Below, one piece after another: positions 44,673-53,673 of a stretch of 64,000 bases of DNA. The position numbers were made by a program, and so were the translations under genes. This DNA is from Cellulomonas sp. 73-145 (GTDB lineage Bacteria > Actinomycetota > Actinomycetes > Actinomycetales > Cellulomonadaceae): assembly GCA_001898185.1 (NCBI GenBank), contig MKTI01000013.1, positions 492,062 through 556,061 of the forward strand, written 5' to 3'. The notes beneath the pieces were generated by a model. It was not told where the DNA came from, made no database searches, and saw nothing but the letters and a program-made list of their open reading frames with translations. Each line of letters starts with the position of its first letter. Position 1 is the first letter of the stretch.

Positions 44673-47225
44673 ATGTCCACGTTCACCGACCAGCTGCGCG
44701 CGCGCACCGACGACGAGCTCGTCACGCTGCTGCGCCTTCGGCCGGACCTGGGCAGCCCGTCGCCGGCCACGCTGGCGTCGCTCGCCGTGCGGGCCACCTC
44801 GCGGATGAGCCTGGAACGGGCGCTCGCCGCCGTCGACGCCGCGGTGCTGCAGGCGCTCGAGGCGGTCGTCGCGCTCGCGGCCGAGGATCCGCCGACGCGG
44901 GACGGGGTGCTCACGGCGGTCGCGGGACCCGCGGTCGCAGCGGCATCGGTCGCGGGCCCGGCGCCGGCCGGCTCGACGGTCACCGACGGCACGGACGACG
45001 ACGACCCGCCCGACCCCACCGCCTCCGCAGCGGCCGACCGTGCGCTCGTCGGACGCGCCCTGGACGACGCCGTCGCGCGGGCGCTCGTCTGGGCGGACGA
45101 CTCCGGCCGCCTGCACCCGAGCCCCGGGCTCGCCGAGGTGCTCGGTCCCTACCCCGCGGGCCTCGCCGCTCCCGCGGCGACGCCCACCCGTCCCGGCGTG
45201 CCCCCGCCGCCGGCGGACGTGCACGCGCTGCTCGCGGAGGCACCAGCCGGCGCCCGCGCCGTGCTCGAGGCACTGACGTGGGGGCCACCGGTCGGGATCG
45301 CCCCCGAGCCGTCGACGGCCGCGGGCCGCACCGTCGCGTGGCTGGTGCGGCGGGGTGCCCTGCGGGCGACGGACGCCCGGCACGTCGTCCTGCCGCGCAC
45401 CGTCGCCCTCGCGCTGCGCGGCGGTCGGACGCACCCGGAGGTCGCACGGGAGCCGATGCCCTCGGTGGGCCGCCGCTGGCCGGCGTCCCTGGTCGGCGCG
45501 GAGTCGGCAGCGGCCGCGGAGCGGGCGGTGCGCCTGGTCGGGGCGCTGGTCGACGCGTGGGGCCGCACGCCCCCGGCGGTCCTGCGCGCCGGTGGCCTCG
45601 GCGTGCGCGACCTGCGCCGGCTGGCGCAGCGGCTGGAGGTGGACGAGGACGAGGCGGCGTTCGTCGCCGAGCTGGCGGCCGCGGCCGGGCTGGTGGTGGA
45701 CGACGGCGGCGACCCGCCGGCGTTCGTGCCGACCGACCTCGTCGACGGCTGGGCGGCGCGCAGCCTGCCCGAGCGGTGGGCCGCGCTCGCGACGGCCTGG
45801 CGGGACACGATGCGCACGCCGTGGCTGGTGGGGACCCGCGACGACCGTGGCGGCGTCCGTTCCGCCCTGGACCCCGAGCTGCACCGCCGGTGGGCGCCGC
45901 GCGTGCGGCGAACGGTGCTCGAGGTGCTGGCGTCGGCCCCGGAGGGGCTCGGTCCGGGCGCAGGCGGGGTGCTCGACGTGCTCCGCTGGCGGGCGCCGCG
46001 GTCCGTGCCCCCCGAGGCGGTGGTCCGCGGGCTGCTGACCGAAGCGGCGCGCCTGGGCGTCACCGGTGCCGGTGCGCTGTCCCCGGCAGGGCGGGCGCTG
46101 CTGACCGACGACCCCGCGGCGCCGGCCGCCGCCCTCACTGCCGACCTGCCGGAGACGGTGGACGAGCTGGTGCTCCAGGCGGACCTGACCGGCATCGTGC
46201 CGGGACGGCCGTCGCCGCGCCTCGAGGCCCTGCTGGCACGGACGGCGACGGTGGAGTCCCGCGGGGGCGCGCTGACCGTCCGGTTCACCCCCGAGTCGCT
46301 GCGCGTGGGGCTGGACGCCGGCGTGACGGCCGACGACCTGCTCGGCGAGCTGGCCACGGTGTCCCGCGGGCACGTGCCGCAGCCCCTGGAGTACCTGGTG
46401 CGGGACGCGGCCCGCCGCCACGGCCGCCTGCGGGCCGGTGCGGCGCTCGCCTACCTGCGCGCCGACGACCCCGCGCTGCTGGCCGGTCTGCCGGACGACC
46501 CCCGGTTCGCCTCGCTCGGCCTGGTGCTGCTGGCGCCGACCGTGCTGGCGGCTTCCGTGCCGCCCGCCGAGCTGGTGGAGGCGCTGCGCGAACGTGGGCT
46601 CGCGCCGGTGCTCGAGGGACCGGACGGCTCCGTCGTGCACGCGCAGGCCGCACCGCTGCGGGTGCGGGTGCGCCCGTCGCGCGCGCAGGTGCAGCCGGCG
46701 TCCGACGACGAGCACTCGGCACTCGCCCGCGCGACCGCCCTGGTCCCACGTCTGCGGAGGGCCGAGGAGGCCGTCCCGCAGCTCGCCGGCGACCTGCCGC
46801 CGCTCGAGCCGGCGAGCCCGGAGGCCGGCCCACCGACGGCGCCGGCAGCGGGTGCGCCGAGGCCCGACGACCCCGAGGCACGGACCGCCGCACCGGTGCA
46901 CGTGCGGGCCGTCGCGCCGGTGCCGGACCGCGCGGACGTCCCCGACGGAACAGCCGACCCGGCGCTGGCGTTGCTGCTGCTGCGCGAGGCGGCCGACGAG
47001 CGCACCCCGGTGTGGGTGGAGCTGGTCGGCGCCCGTGGCGAGCTGGACCGCCGGCTGCTGGTCCCGGTCCGGGTCGACGGGGGGCGCCTGCGCGCCGTGG
47101 ACCCCGCCCGTGAGGCCGAGCTGACCGTGGCGGTGCACCGGATCGCCTCGGTGCACCGCGCCCGGCCGGCCGCGCAGCACGCGCCCGACCCAGCACCCGA
47201 AGCAGCACCCGAAGGAGCGCAGTGA
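44673..47225 (+). CDS. XPB-associated helicase_C_3-type large protein
   Basis: The 850-residue protein contains the helicase-associated domain found next to XPB helicases in actinobacteria. An N-terminal helical bundle (STFTDQLRARTDDELVTLLRLRPDLG) is followed by winged-helix-like modules and a C-terminal region with EYLVRDAARRHGRLRAGAALAYLRADD, LLLREAADERTPVWVELVGA, and LTVAVHRIASVHRARPA. No ATPase motif is seen. GTGA links it to the XPB gene, so the two probably act as a complex, analogous to archaeal XPB-Bax1. The start at ATG 44673 is conservative; earlier in-frame codons add a non-conserved leader. Confidence 0.82.
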   Translation: MSTFTDQLRARTDDELVTLLRLRPDLGSPSPATLASLAVRATSRMSLERALAAVDAAVLQALEAVVALAAEDPPTRDGVLTAVAGPAVAAASVAGPAPAGSTVTDGTDDDDPPDPTASAAADRALVGRALDDAVARALVWADDSGRLHPSPGLAEVLGPYPAGLAAPAATPTRPGVPPPPADVHALLAEAPAGARAVLEALTWGPPVGIAPEPSTAAGRTVAWLVRRGALRATDARHVVLPRTVALALRGGRTHPEVAREPMPSVGRRWPASLVGAESAAAAERAVRLVGALVDAWGRTPPAVLRAGGLGVRDLRRLAQRLEVDEDEAAFVAELAAAAGLVVDDGGDPPAFVPTDLVDGWAARSLPERWAALATAWRDTMRTPWLVGTRDDRGGVRSALDPELHRRWAPRVRRTVLEVLASAPEGLGPGAGGVLDVLRWRAPRSVPPEAVVRGLLTEAARLGVTGAGALSPAGRALLTDDPAAPAAALTADLPETVDELVLQADLTGIVPGRPSPRLEALLARTATVESRGGALTVRFTPESLRVGLDAGVTADDLLGELATVSRGHVPQPLEYLVRDAARRHGRLRAGAALAYLRADDPALLAGLPDDPRFASLGLVLLAPTVLAASVPPAELVEALRERGLAPVLEGPDGSVVHAQAAPLRVRVRPSRAQVQPASDDEHSALARATALVPRLRRAEEAVPQLAGDLPPLEPASPEAGPPTAPAAGAPRPDDPEARTAAPVHVRAVAPVPDRADVPDGTADPALALLLLREAADERTPVWVELVGARGELDRRLLVPVRVDGGRLRAVDPAREAELTVAVHRIASVHRARPAAQHAPDPAPEAAPEGAQ

Positions 47226-48877
47226 CCGACGGCCCCCTGATCGTGCAGAGCGACAAGACGCTGCTGCTCGAGGTCGACCACGACCTCGCCGACGCCTGCC
47301 GTCGGGCCATCGCCCCGTTCGCGGAGCTCGAGCGCGCCCCCGAGCACGTGCACACCTACCGGCTGACGCCGCTCGGCCTGTGGAACGCGCGGGCCGCGGG
47401 CCACGACGCCGAGCAGGTGATCGACACCCTGCTGCTCTACAGCCGCTACCCGGTGCCGCACGCGCTGCTGGTCGACGTCGCCGAGACGATGTCCCGCTAC
47501 GGCCGCCTGCAGCTGGTGTCCGACCCGGTGCACGGCCTGGTGCTGCACGCCCTGGACCGGGCGGTGCTGGCGGAGGTGATGCGGTCCAAGCGGACCGCCG
47601 GCCTGTTCGGCGCGCGGCTGGACGAGACCGACGTGGTGGTGCACGCCTCCGAGCGCGGGCACCTGAAGCAGGTGCTGGTGAAGCTGGGCTGGCCGGCGGA
47701 GGACCTGGCGGGCTACGTCGACGGCGAGCACCACGACATCGCGCTCGAGACGGACGGCTGGTCGCTGCGGCCGTACCAGCAGCAGGCGATCGACGGGTTC
47801 TTCCACGGTGGGTCCGGCGTGGTGGTGCTGCCCTGCGGTGCCGGCAAGACGCTGGTCGGCGCGGGTGCGATGGCCCGGTCGTCGACGACGACGCTGATCC
47901 TGGTGACCAACACGGTCAGCGCCCGGCAGTGGCGCGACGAGCTGGTGGCGCGCACCACGCTGACCGAGGACGAGATCGGCGAGTACTCCGGCTCCCGCAA
48001 GGAGATCCGCCCCGTCACCATCGCCACGTACCAGGTGCTCACCACCAAGCGGAAGGGCGTGTACTCCCACCTCGAGCTGCTCGACGCCCGCGACTGGGGC
48101 CTGATCGTCTACGACGAGGTGCACCTGCTCCCGGCCCCGGTGTTCCGGATGACGGCGGATCTGCAGGCCCGTCGCCGGCTCGGCCTGACCGCCACCCTGG
48201 TGCGCGAGGACGGCCGCGAGGACGAGGTGTTCTCGCTGATCGGCCCCAAGCGGTTCGACGCGCCGTGGAAGGACATCGAGTCCCAGGGCTACATCGCCCC
48301 CGCCCTGTGCACCGAGGTCCGGCTGACCCTCCCCGACCACGAGCGGATGACGTACGCCACCGCCGAGCCGGAGGACAAGTACCGCCTCGCGGCGACCGCC
48401 GGTGGCAAGAACGCCGTCGTCGACCGCATCGTGCGCCGGCACGCGGGTGAGCAGACGCTCGTCATCGGCCAGTACCTGGACCAGCTGCACGAGCTGGCCG
48501 AGCACCTGGACGCCCCGCTGATCACCGGCGAGACGACCGTCCGCGAGCGCCAGCGGCTGTTCGGCGCCTTCCGCACCGGCGAGCTGTCCACGCTCGTCGT
48601 CAGCAAGGTGGCCAACTTCTCCATCGACCTGCCGGAGGCGTCCGTCGCCATCCAGGTGTCGGGGTCGTTCGGCTCCCGCCAGGAGGAGGCCCAGCGCCTC
48701 GGCCGCATCATGCGACCCAAGGGCGACGGGCGCACCGCGCACTTCTACGCGGTCGTGGCGCGGGACACCGTGGACCAGGAGTTCGCCGCGCACCGGCAGC
48801 GGTTCCTCGCCGAGCAGGGCTACTCGTACACGATCGTCGACGCCGAGGACCTGGACCAGGCGCCCGACCCGGCCTGA
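47222..48877 (+). CDS. XPB/ERCC3-type DNA repair helicase
   Basis: The 551-residue superfamily 2 helicase moves 3' to 5' on DNA. Visible motifs are the Walker A VVLPCGAGKTLVG near residue 205, the DEVH box LIVYDEVHLL near 298, the LTATLVREDGREDEVF motif (containing RED) near 325, and QEEAQRLGRIMRP (motif VI) near 490. An N-terminal domain of about 180 residues recognises damage in family members. GTG 47222 overlaps the upstream partner gene (GTGA). Mycobacterial XPB (ercc3) with its neighbour is the recalled parallel. Role in nucleotide excision repair or replication restart is by homology. Confidence 0.95.
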   Translation: MTDGPLIVQSDKTLLLEVDHDLADACRRAIAPFAELERAPEHVHTYRLTPLGLWNARAAGHDAEQVIDTLLLYSRYPVPHALLVDVAETMSRYGRLQLVSDPVHGLVLHALDRAVLAEVMRSKRTAGLFGARLDETDVVVHASERGHLKQVLVKLGWPAEDLAGYVDGEHHDIALETDGWSLRPYQQQAIDGFFHGGSGVVVLPCGAGKTLVGAGAMARSSTTTLILVTNTVSARQWRDELVARTTLTEDEIGEYSGSRKEIRPVTIATYQVLTTKRKGVYSHLELLDARDWGLIVYDEVHLLPAPVFRMTADLQARRRLGLTATLVREDGREDEVFSLIGPKRFDAPWKDIESQGYIAPALCTEVRLTLPDHERMTYATAEPEDKYRLAATAGGKNAVVDRIVRRHAGEQTLVIGQYLDQLHELAEHLDAPLITGETTVRERQRLFGAFRTGELSTLVVSKVANFSIDLPEASVAIQVSGSFGSRQEEAQRLGRIMRPKGDGRTAHFYAVVARDTVDQEFAAHRQRFLAEQGYSYTIVDAEDLDQAPDPA

Positions 48878-49003
48878 CACCCCCCCTGACCCACCGGCCG
48901 ACCACCCGGCCCGCACCGCCGCGCCGGCGGCGTTCGCGACGGGTGGAACCGTCCGTGCCGTGAACTCGTTGCGGCGGTCGGACCGGTGAGAAAGGATCGT
49001 GTG

Positions 49004-51064
49004 GTGCGCAGGGTGGCGGCAGTGCTGGCGCGGGCAGGTGCGGCGATCGCCCTGGTGGGCGGGGTGATCCTGGCCGGTGGGCTGCCGGCGAGCGCCGAGG
49101 CGCCACCGACCCTGACCGGCGAGATCACCGACCACTCCGGCGTGCTCGGCAACGACACCGCGACGGTGCAGGCGGCGCTCGACCGCCTCGCGAAGGACAC
49201 CCCGTACCAGCTGTACGTGGTGTTCGTCCCCGACTTCTCCGGCACCGACCCGCTCACCTGGACGCAGCAGGCCGCCAAGCAGTCCGGCCTCGGCTCGCAG
49301 GACTTCGTCCTCGCGGTCGCCACCAGCGCCCGGCGCTACATGCTGGCGCCGTCCTCGTCCGGGGCGATCACCAGCGCCGAGGTGCAGCAGGTCGCCTCGA
49401 AGGTCGAGGACCAGCTGCGCACCGACAGCTGGGCCCAGGCGGCGGTCACCGCCGCGGACGGCCTGCGCAGCGCCGCCGGCAGCGGCGGCTCCAGCACCGG
49501 TACGACGACCACCAGCAACGCCGCCGGCACGTTCGGGGCCCTGCTGGTGGTGGGGCTGATCATCATCGTGGTGATCGCGATCATCGCCGGTGTCGTCAGC
49601 CGCAACCGCCGCCGTGCCCTCGCGGGCCCGATGGCCGACACCGCCGGGTCGACGCGGGTGGCCACGGCCGCCGACGAGTACGCCCAGCTGCCGACCGTGG
49701 AGCTGGACCGCCGGTCCGCCTCCGCCCTGGTGGGGCTCGACGACGCCCTGCGGTCCTCCGAGCAGGAGCTCGGGTTCGCCCAGGCGGAGTTCGGCCCGGA
49801 CGCCACGCGCGAGTTCGAGAAGGTGCTCGCCGACGGCAAGCAGCAGATCACCGAGGCGTTCCGGCTGCGCCAGACGCTGGACGACGACGTCCCGGACACC
49901 GAGGCGCAGGTGCGCGCCACCTCGGCGCAGATCTTGCGGCTGTGCGCGCAGGTGTCCGCCGCGCTGAACGCCCAGAAGGACGACTTCGACCGCCTGCGTG
50001 ACCTCGAGGCGCACGTGGGCGACGCCCTCGACGGCCACGAGCGCGCCGTCGCCACGCTGCGGTCCCGCATCGAGCCGACCCGCACCACCCTCGCCGCCCT
50101 GGCCGCGCGCTACCCGGCGTCCGCCCTGGCCTCCGTCACGGCCAACCCCGACCAGGCGTCCCACCTGCTCGACGACGTCACGGGGACGCTCACGACGGGC
50201 CGCCAGGCCCTCGCCTCGGGCGACCGCGGCGCGGCCGTCGGCTACGCCCGCGCCGCGCAGACGGCCCTGGACCAGGCGACCACCCTGCTCGACGCCGTCG
50301 ACTCGGCCGGGAACGACCTGGCTGCCGCGGGTTCGCGCCTGGACGCCGCGATCGCCTCCATCACCGGCGACCTGTCCGATGCCGCCCGCCTGGCACCCGG
50401 CGACCCTCGCGTCGCGCCGGCCGCCACCGAGGCGAGCGCCGCGGTCTCCGCAGCCCAGGCTGCCCGGGCCGGCGACGGTGACCCCTTGGCCGCGCTGCGC
50501 CGCATCGCAGCCGCCGAGGCCACGCTCGACGCCGCGCTCGCCCCGTCCCGGGAGCACGACGAGGCGAACCGCCGCGCGCTCGGCCTGCTGGACCAGACGC
50601 TCGGCCGCCTCGACTCCGCGCTGCGCGCCACCACCGACTACGTGGACACGCGCCGTGGCGCCGTCGGGCCCGAGGCCCGCACCCGCCTCGCGGAGGGTCA
50701 GCGGCTCCGTGACCAGGCCGTCGCCCAGCGCCAGACCGACGTCCAGGGGGCGCTGGCCACCGCCCAGCGCGCCGAGCAGCTGGTCGCGGAGGCCGGCCGG
50801 ATCGCCCAGGACGACGTGCAGCGGTCCGACGACCAGCGCGGCGGCCCCTGGGGCGGCGGCCGCGGTGGCGGCGGGAACCTCGGCGGCATGATCCTCGGCG
50901 GCATCCTGATCGACTCGATCCTGCGCGGCGGCGGTGGCTGGGGCCACGGCGGTGGCGGCTGGGGCGGAGGCGGCGGCTTCGGCGGCGGCGGGGACGGCGG
51001 CGGCTTCGGCGGTGGGGGCTTCGGTGGCGGCTTCGGCGGCGGCGGGGACGGTGGGGGCTTCTGA
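49004..51064 (+). CDS. TPM-domain envelope protein with Gly-rich tail
   Basis: The 686-residue protein has a signal peptide (residues 1-32, VRRVAAVLARAGAAIALVGG, then LPASA), a TPM (DUF477-like) domain at about 35-160 (ITDHSGVLGNDTATVQAALDRLAKDTPYQLYVVFVPDFSG), one transmembrane helix near 184-206, and a long alpha-helical, coiled-coil cytoplasmic region to about 620. A glycine-rich tail of about 60 residues follows (GGGGWGHGGGGWGGG and related). GTG 49004 lies seven bases after AGAAAGGA; GTG 49001 or 48986 are alternatives. It precedes pspA by 80 bases, a conserved actinobacterial pairing, so it probably helps PspA-type envelope stress response. Confidence 0.85.
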   Translation: MRRVAAVLARAGAAIALVGGVILAGGLPASAEAPPTLTGEITDHSGVLGNDTATVQAALDRLAKDTPYQLYVVFVPDFSGTDPLTWTQQAAKQSGLGSQDFVLAVATSARRYMLAPSSSGAITSAEVQQVASKVEDQLRTDSWAQAAVTAADGLRSAAGSGGSSTGTTTTSNAAGTFGALLVVGLIIIVVIAIIAGVVSRNRRRALAGPMADTAGSTRVATAADEYAQLPTVELDRRSASALVGLDDALRSSEQELGFAQAEFGPDATREFEKVLADGKQQITEAFRLRQTLDDDVPDTEAQVRATSAQILRLCAQVSAALNAQKDDFDRLRDLEAHVGDALDGHERAVATLRSRIEPTRTTLAALAARYPASALASVTANPDQASHLLDDVTGTLTTGRQALASGDRGAAVGYARAAQTALDQATTLLDAVDSAGNDLAAAGSRLDAAIASITGDLSDAARLAPGDPRVAPAATEASAAVSAAQAARAGDGDPLAALRRIAAAEATLDAALAPSREHDEANRRALGLLDQTLGRLDSALRATTDYVDTRRGAVGPEARTRLAEGQRLRDQAVAQRQTDVQGALATAQRAEQLVAEAGRIAQDDVQRSDDQRGGPWGGGRGGGGNLGGMILGGILIDSILRGGGGWGHGGGGWGGGGGFGGGGDGGGFGGGGFGGGFGGGGDGGGF

Positions 51065-51144
51065 TCCTCGGCAGGTGGTGGCAGCGACGTGGCAGTGACC
51101 GGCACATCGGCAGCACGAGCGGGACTCGACAGGAAGGCACGCGC

Positions 51145-51921
51145 ATGACGGAGAAGCAGTCCATCTTCGGGCGGATCGCCCAGCTGGCGAAGGCGAACAT
51201 CAACGCCCTGATCGACCAGGCGGAGGACCCGCAGAAGATGCTGGACCAGCTGGTCCGGGACTACACCAACGAGATCGCCGAGGCGGAGAAGGCGATCGCC
51301 CAGACCATCGGCAACCTCCGCCTGGCGGAGCAGGACTACAACGCCGACGTCGCGGCGGCCACCGACTGGGGCCGCAAGGCGGTCGCGGCCTCGAGCCGCG
51401 CGGACCAGTACCGCGCCGCCGGTGACGCGGCCAACGCCGACAAGTTCGACGCGCTGGCCAAGGTGGCGATCGGCCGCCAGATCACCGCCGAGACCGAGGT
51501 CAAGGAGGCCGAGCCGCTGCTCGCCTCGCAGCGCGACGCGGTCGACAAGCTGAAGACCGGCCTGGCGATGATGAAGGACAAGCTGGGCCAGCTGAAGTCC
51601 CGCCGAGACACGCTGGTTGCGCGGCAGAAGTCGGCGCAGGCGCAGCGTCAGGTGCAGGAGGCGATCGGCTCGATCAACGTCCTCGACCCGACCAGCGAGC
51701 TCGCCCGGTTCGAGGACCGGGTGCGGCACGAGGAGGCCTACGCGCAGGGGCAGGCGGAGCTCGCCGCCAGCTCGCTGGACTCGCAGTTCGCCGAGCTCGA
51801 GTCGTCGGACTCGCAGATCGAGGTCGAGGCCCGCCTCGCCGCGCTGAAGGCCGGCGCCGAGCCCGCCCAGCTGCCGGCGACGCCGGTCACGCCGCAGATC
51901 GCCGCGGGGCCGCAGTCCTGA
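51145..51921 (+). CDS. pspA: Phage shock protein A (PspA/IM30) homologue
   Basis: The 258-residue peripheral membrane protein is built of long coiled-coil helices. It shows SIFGRIAQLAKANINALIDQAEDPQKMLDQLVRDYTNEI at the N terminus (the lipid-contact helix and family signature), then KAIAQTIGNLRLAEQDY, and a C-terminal unstructured stretch (AEPAQLPATPVTPQIAAGPQS). PspA polymerises at damaged membranes. It follows the TPM gene and precedes a strong terminator. A bound PspB/C system is not visible in this window. Confidence 0.93.
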   Translation: MTEKQSIFGRIAQLAKANINALIDQAEDPQKMLDQLVRDYTNEIAEAEKAIAQTIGNLRLAEQDYNADVAAATDWGRKAVAASSRADQYRAAGDAANADKFDALAKVAIGRQITAETEVKEAEPLLASQRDAVDKLKTGLAMMKDKLGQLKSRRDTLVARQKSAQAQRQVQEAIGSINVLDPTSELARFEDRVRHEEAYAQGQAELAASSLDSQFAELESSDSQIEVEARLAALKAGAEPAQLPATPVTPQIAAGPQS

Positions 51922-51936
51922 TCGCGCACGCATGAC

Positions 51937-51968
51937 GAAGGGCCCTCGGCACGCGCCGGGGGCCCTTC
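51937..51968. terminator. Terminator after pspA
   Basis: A 14-base stem (51937-51950 with 51955-51968) has one G-T wobble and a four-base loop ACGC. It starts 16 bases after the pspA stop and separates it from the converging amidotransferase gene ending at 51990. Confidence 0.85.
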
Positions 51969-51989
51969 CTCGTGACGGGAGCGGTCGGA

Positions 51990-52775
51990 TCAGGCCGGGA
52001 CGAAGGAGCCCTCGTCGGCCCGGGACCGCACCAGCGCCACCAGCTGCTCGGCGATCCCCCGGCTGAACTGCGTCAGTGCCTCGTCCTGGCCGGTCCAGCC
52101 GGCGAGGACCGTGTCGACGTCGTGCCCGGCGGCCTCCGCCCACTGCCGCAGGGTCTCCTGGGAAGTCTCCGGGTGGAACTGCAGACCCCAGGCCGACCCG
52201 ATCCGGAAGGCGTGGTACGGGTACATCGCCGACGAGCCGAGCCACACGCCGCCGCGCGGCAGCTCCACCACCGCGTCGTCGTGCATCGCCGGCTGCGGCG
52301 TCAGCCGCCGTGCCTGCCACGGCTGCAGCAGCGGTCCGACGAGCGCGTCGGACTCCGCCTCCGGACGCCACCGGACGTTGACCACGCCGGCCTCGGACCC
52401 GGGAGGGGCGGCCACCTGCACGCGGCCGCCGCGGGCGACGGCCAGCAGCTGGGCACCGAGGCAGATCGCCAGCGTGGGGACGCCGGTCGCGCTGGTCTCC
52501 GCGAGCAGGTCGCGGACGGCGGGCAGCCACGGCGCCCGCTCGTCGTCGTACACCGACAGCTCGGCGCCGAGCACCAAGAGGCCGTGGCCCACCTCGGCGG
52601 CGGTCGGCACCGGCTCGCCGAGGTCCGCACGGACCAGCTGCACGTCGACGTCGCCGAGCCACTCGGCGAACCGGTCGAGACCGCAGCTCGGGGAGCTCTG
52701 CAGCACGGTCAGGCGCGCACGGGGCGAGCCGATCGGGTCGAGGCGGTCGCCGGCCTCGATCTGGACAGTCGTCAT
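51990..52775 (-). CDS. Class I glutamine amidotransferase-like protein
   Basis: The 261-residue protein has the GATase-1 fold. The nucleophile elbow LAICLGAQLLAVARGG (Cys near residue 105) and the catalytic His/Glu in GLQFHPETSQ near 195 are both present. PTLAICLGAQLLA suggests a GMP-synthase/Rv2859c-like glutaminase subunit without a synthase domain. Such stand-alone members often hydrolyse gamma-glutamyl compounds or transfer amide nitrogen in unknown pathways. ATG 52775 diverges from the response regulator gene. Substrate unknown. Confidence 0.9.
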   Translation of the reverse strand: MTTVQIEAGDRLDPIGSPRARLTVLQSSPSCGLDRFAEWLGDVDVQLVRADLGEPVPTAAEVGHGLLVLGAELSVYDDERAPWLPAVRDLLAETSATGVPTLAICLGAQLLAVARGGRVQVAAPPGSEAGVVNVRWRPEAESDALVGPLLQPWQARRLTPQPAMHDDAVVELPRGGVWLGSSAMYPYHAFRIGSAWGLQFHPETSQETLRQWAEAAGHDVDTVLAGWTGQDEALTQFSRGIAEQLVALVRSRADEGSFVPA

Positions 52776-52947
52776 GGAGCAGAAAGGTACAGGGCGACGC
52801 CGTGCGCCACGCCGCGCGAGCCCCGATCGATGTTATCGCTCACACGCGCCGCCCACGGGTCCCGGCTCCGCCGCGACACCGACCAGGCCTTCCGCACGCG
52901 CAGGTGACGTCCAGCGCACTCCCAGACAGCCGTCGCACACTGGGTGG

Positions 52948-53673
52948 ATGAATGCTGCGTCCGGTGCACCCGAGGCTCGGCTGCTCGTCGTCGACGACGA
53001 GCCCAACATCCGTGAGCTGCTCGCCACGTCCCTGCGCTTCGCCGGCTTCGAGGTGAGCTCCGCGGCGGACGGCAGCTCCGCGCTGCGCCTGGCCAAGGAG
53101 GTGCAGCCGGACCTGGTGGTGCTGGACGTGATGCTGCCGGACATGGACGGCTTCACCGTCACCCGGCGCCTGCGGGAGAAGGGTCAGCACGTGCCGGTGC
53201 TGTTCCTCACGGCGCGCGACGACACGGCCGACAAGGTGCAGGGCCTGACGGTCGGCGGCGACGACTACGTCACCAAGCCGTTCAGCCTCGAGGAGGTCGT
53301 CGCCCGCATCCGCGCGGTGCTGCGCCGCACCCAGCGGGTGGACGACGACTCGCAGGTGCTCCGCTACGCGGATCTCGAGCTGGACGACGACTCGCACGAG
53401 GTCCGCCGCGCCGGTCAGCTGATCGACCTGTCCCCCACCGAGTTCAAGCTGTTGCGCTACCTGATGCTCAACGCCGGCCGCGTGCTGTCCAAGGCGCAGA
53501 TCCTCGACCACGTGTGGCAGTACGACTGGGGCGGCGACGCCAACATCGTCGAGTCCTACATCTCCTACCTGCGCCGCAAGGTCGACCAGCTGGACGACGC
53601 CCAGGGCCGGCGGCTGCCGCCGCTGATCCACACCAAGCGGGGCGTCGGCTACCTGCTGCGCGAGCAGTCGTGA
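52948..53673 (+). CDS. OmpR/PhoB-type response regulator
   Basis: The 241-residue two-component regulator has a receiver domain with the acidic pair VVDDEP near residue 15, phospho-acceptor Asp in VVLDVMLPDMDG (about 60), and Lys in YVTKPFS near 111. The C-terminal winged-helix DNA-binding domain follows (LSPTEFKLLRYLMLNAGRVLSKAQILDHVWQY, then YISYLRRKVD and GVGYLLRE). ATG 52948 fits. The partner histidine kinase starts at GTG 53670, overlapping the stop codon. This is a typical actinobacterial MprA/TcrA-like pair; the stimulus is unknown. Confidence 0.94.
   Translation: MNAASGAPEARLLVVDDEPNIRELLATSLRFAGFEVSSAADGSSALRLAKEVQPDLVVLDVMLPDMDGFTVTRRLREKGQHVPVLFLTARDDTADKVQGLTVGGDDYVTKPFSLEEVVARIRAVLRRTQRVDDDSQVLRYADLELDDDSHEVRRAGQLIDLSPTEFKLLRYLMLNAGRVLSKAQILDHVWQYDWGGDANIVESYISYLRRKVDQLDDAQGRRLPPLIHTKRGVGYLLREQS

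Noticed and set aside
43352-47113. Very long open frame on the plus strand (about 1,250 codons) across the MHS transporter and the XPB partner gene
   Set aside because: It runs antisense to the MHS gene and then out of frame over the partner gene. The translation is Arg/Gly/Ala/His-rich without any fold signature; an artefact of high GC.
46451-50947. Open frame of about 1,500 codons on the minus strand over XPB and the TPM gene
   Set aside because: It is the mirror of real plus-strand genes with strong motifs (GAGKT, DEVH, TPM). The opposite reading shows only Val/Gly/Arg/His-rich sequence.
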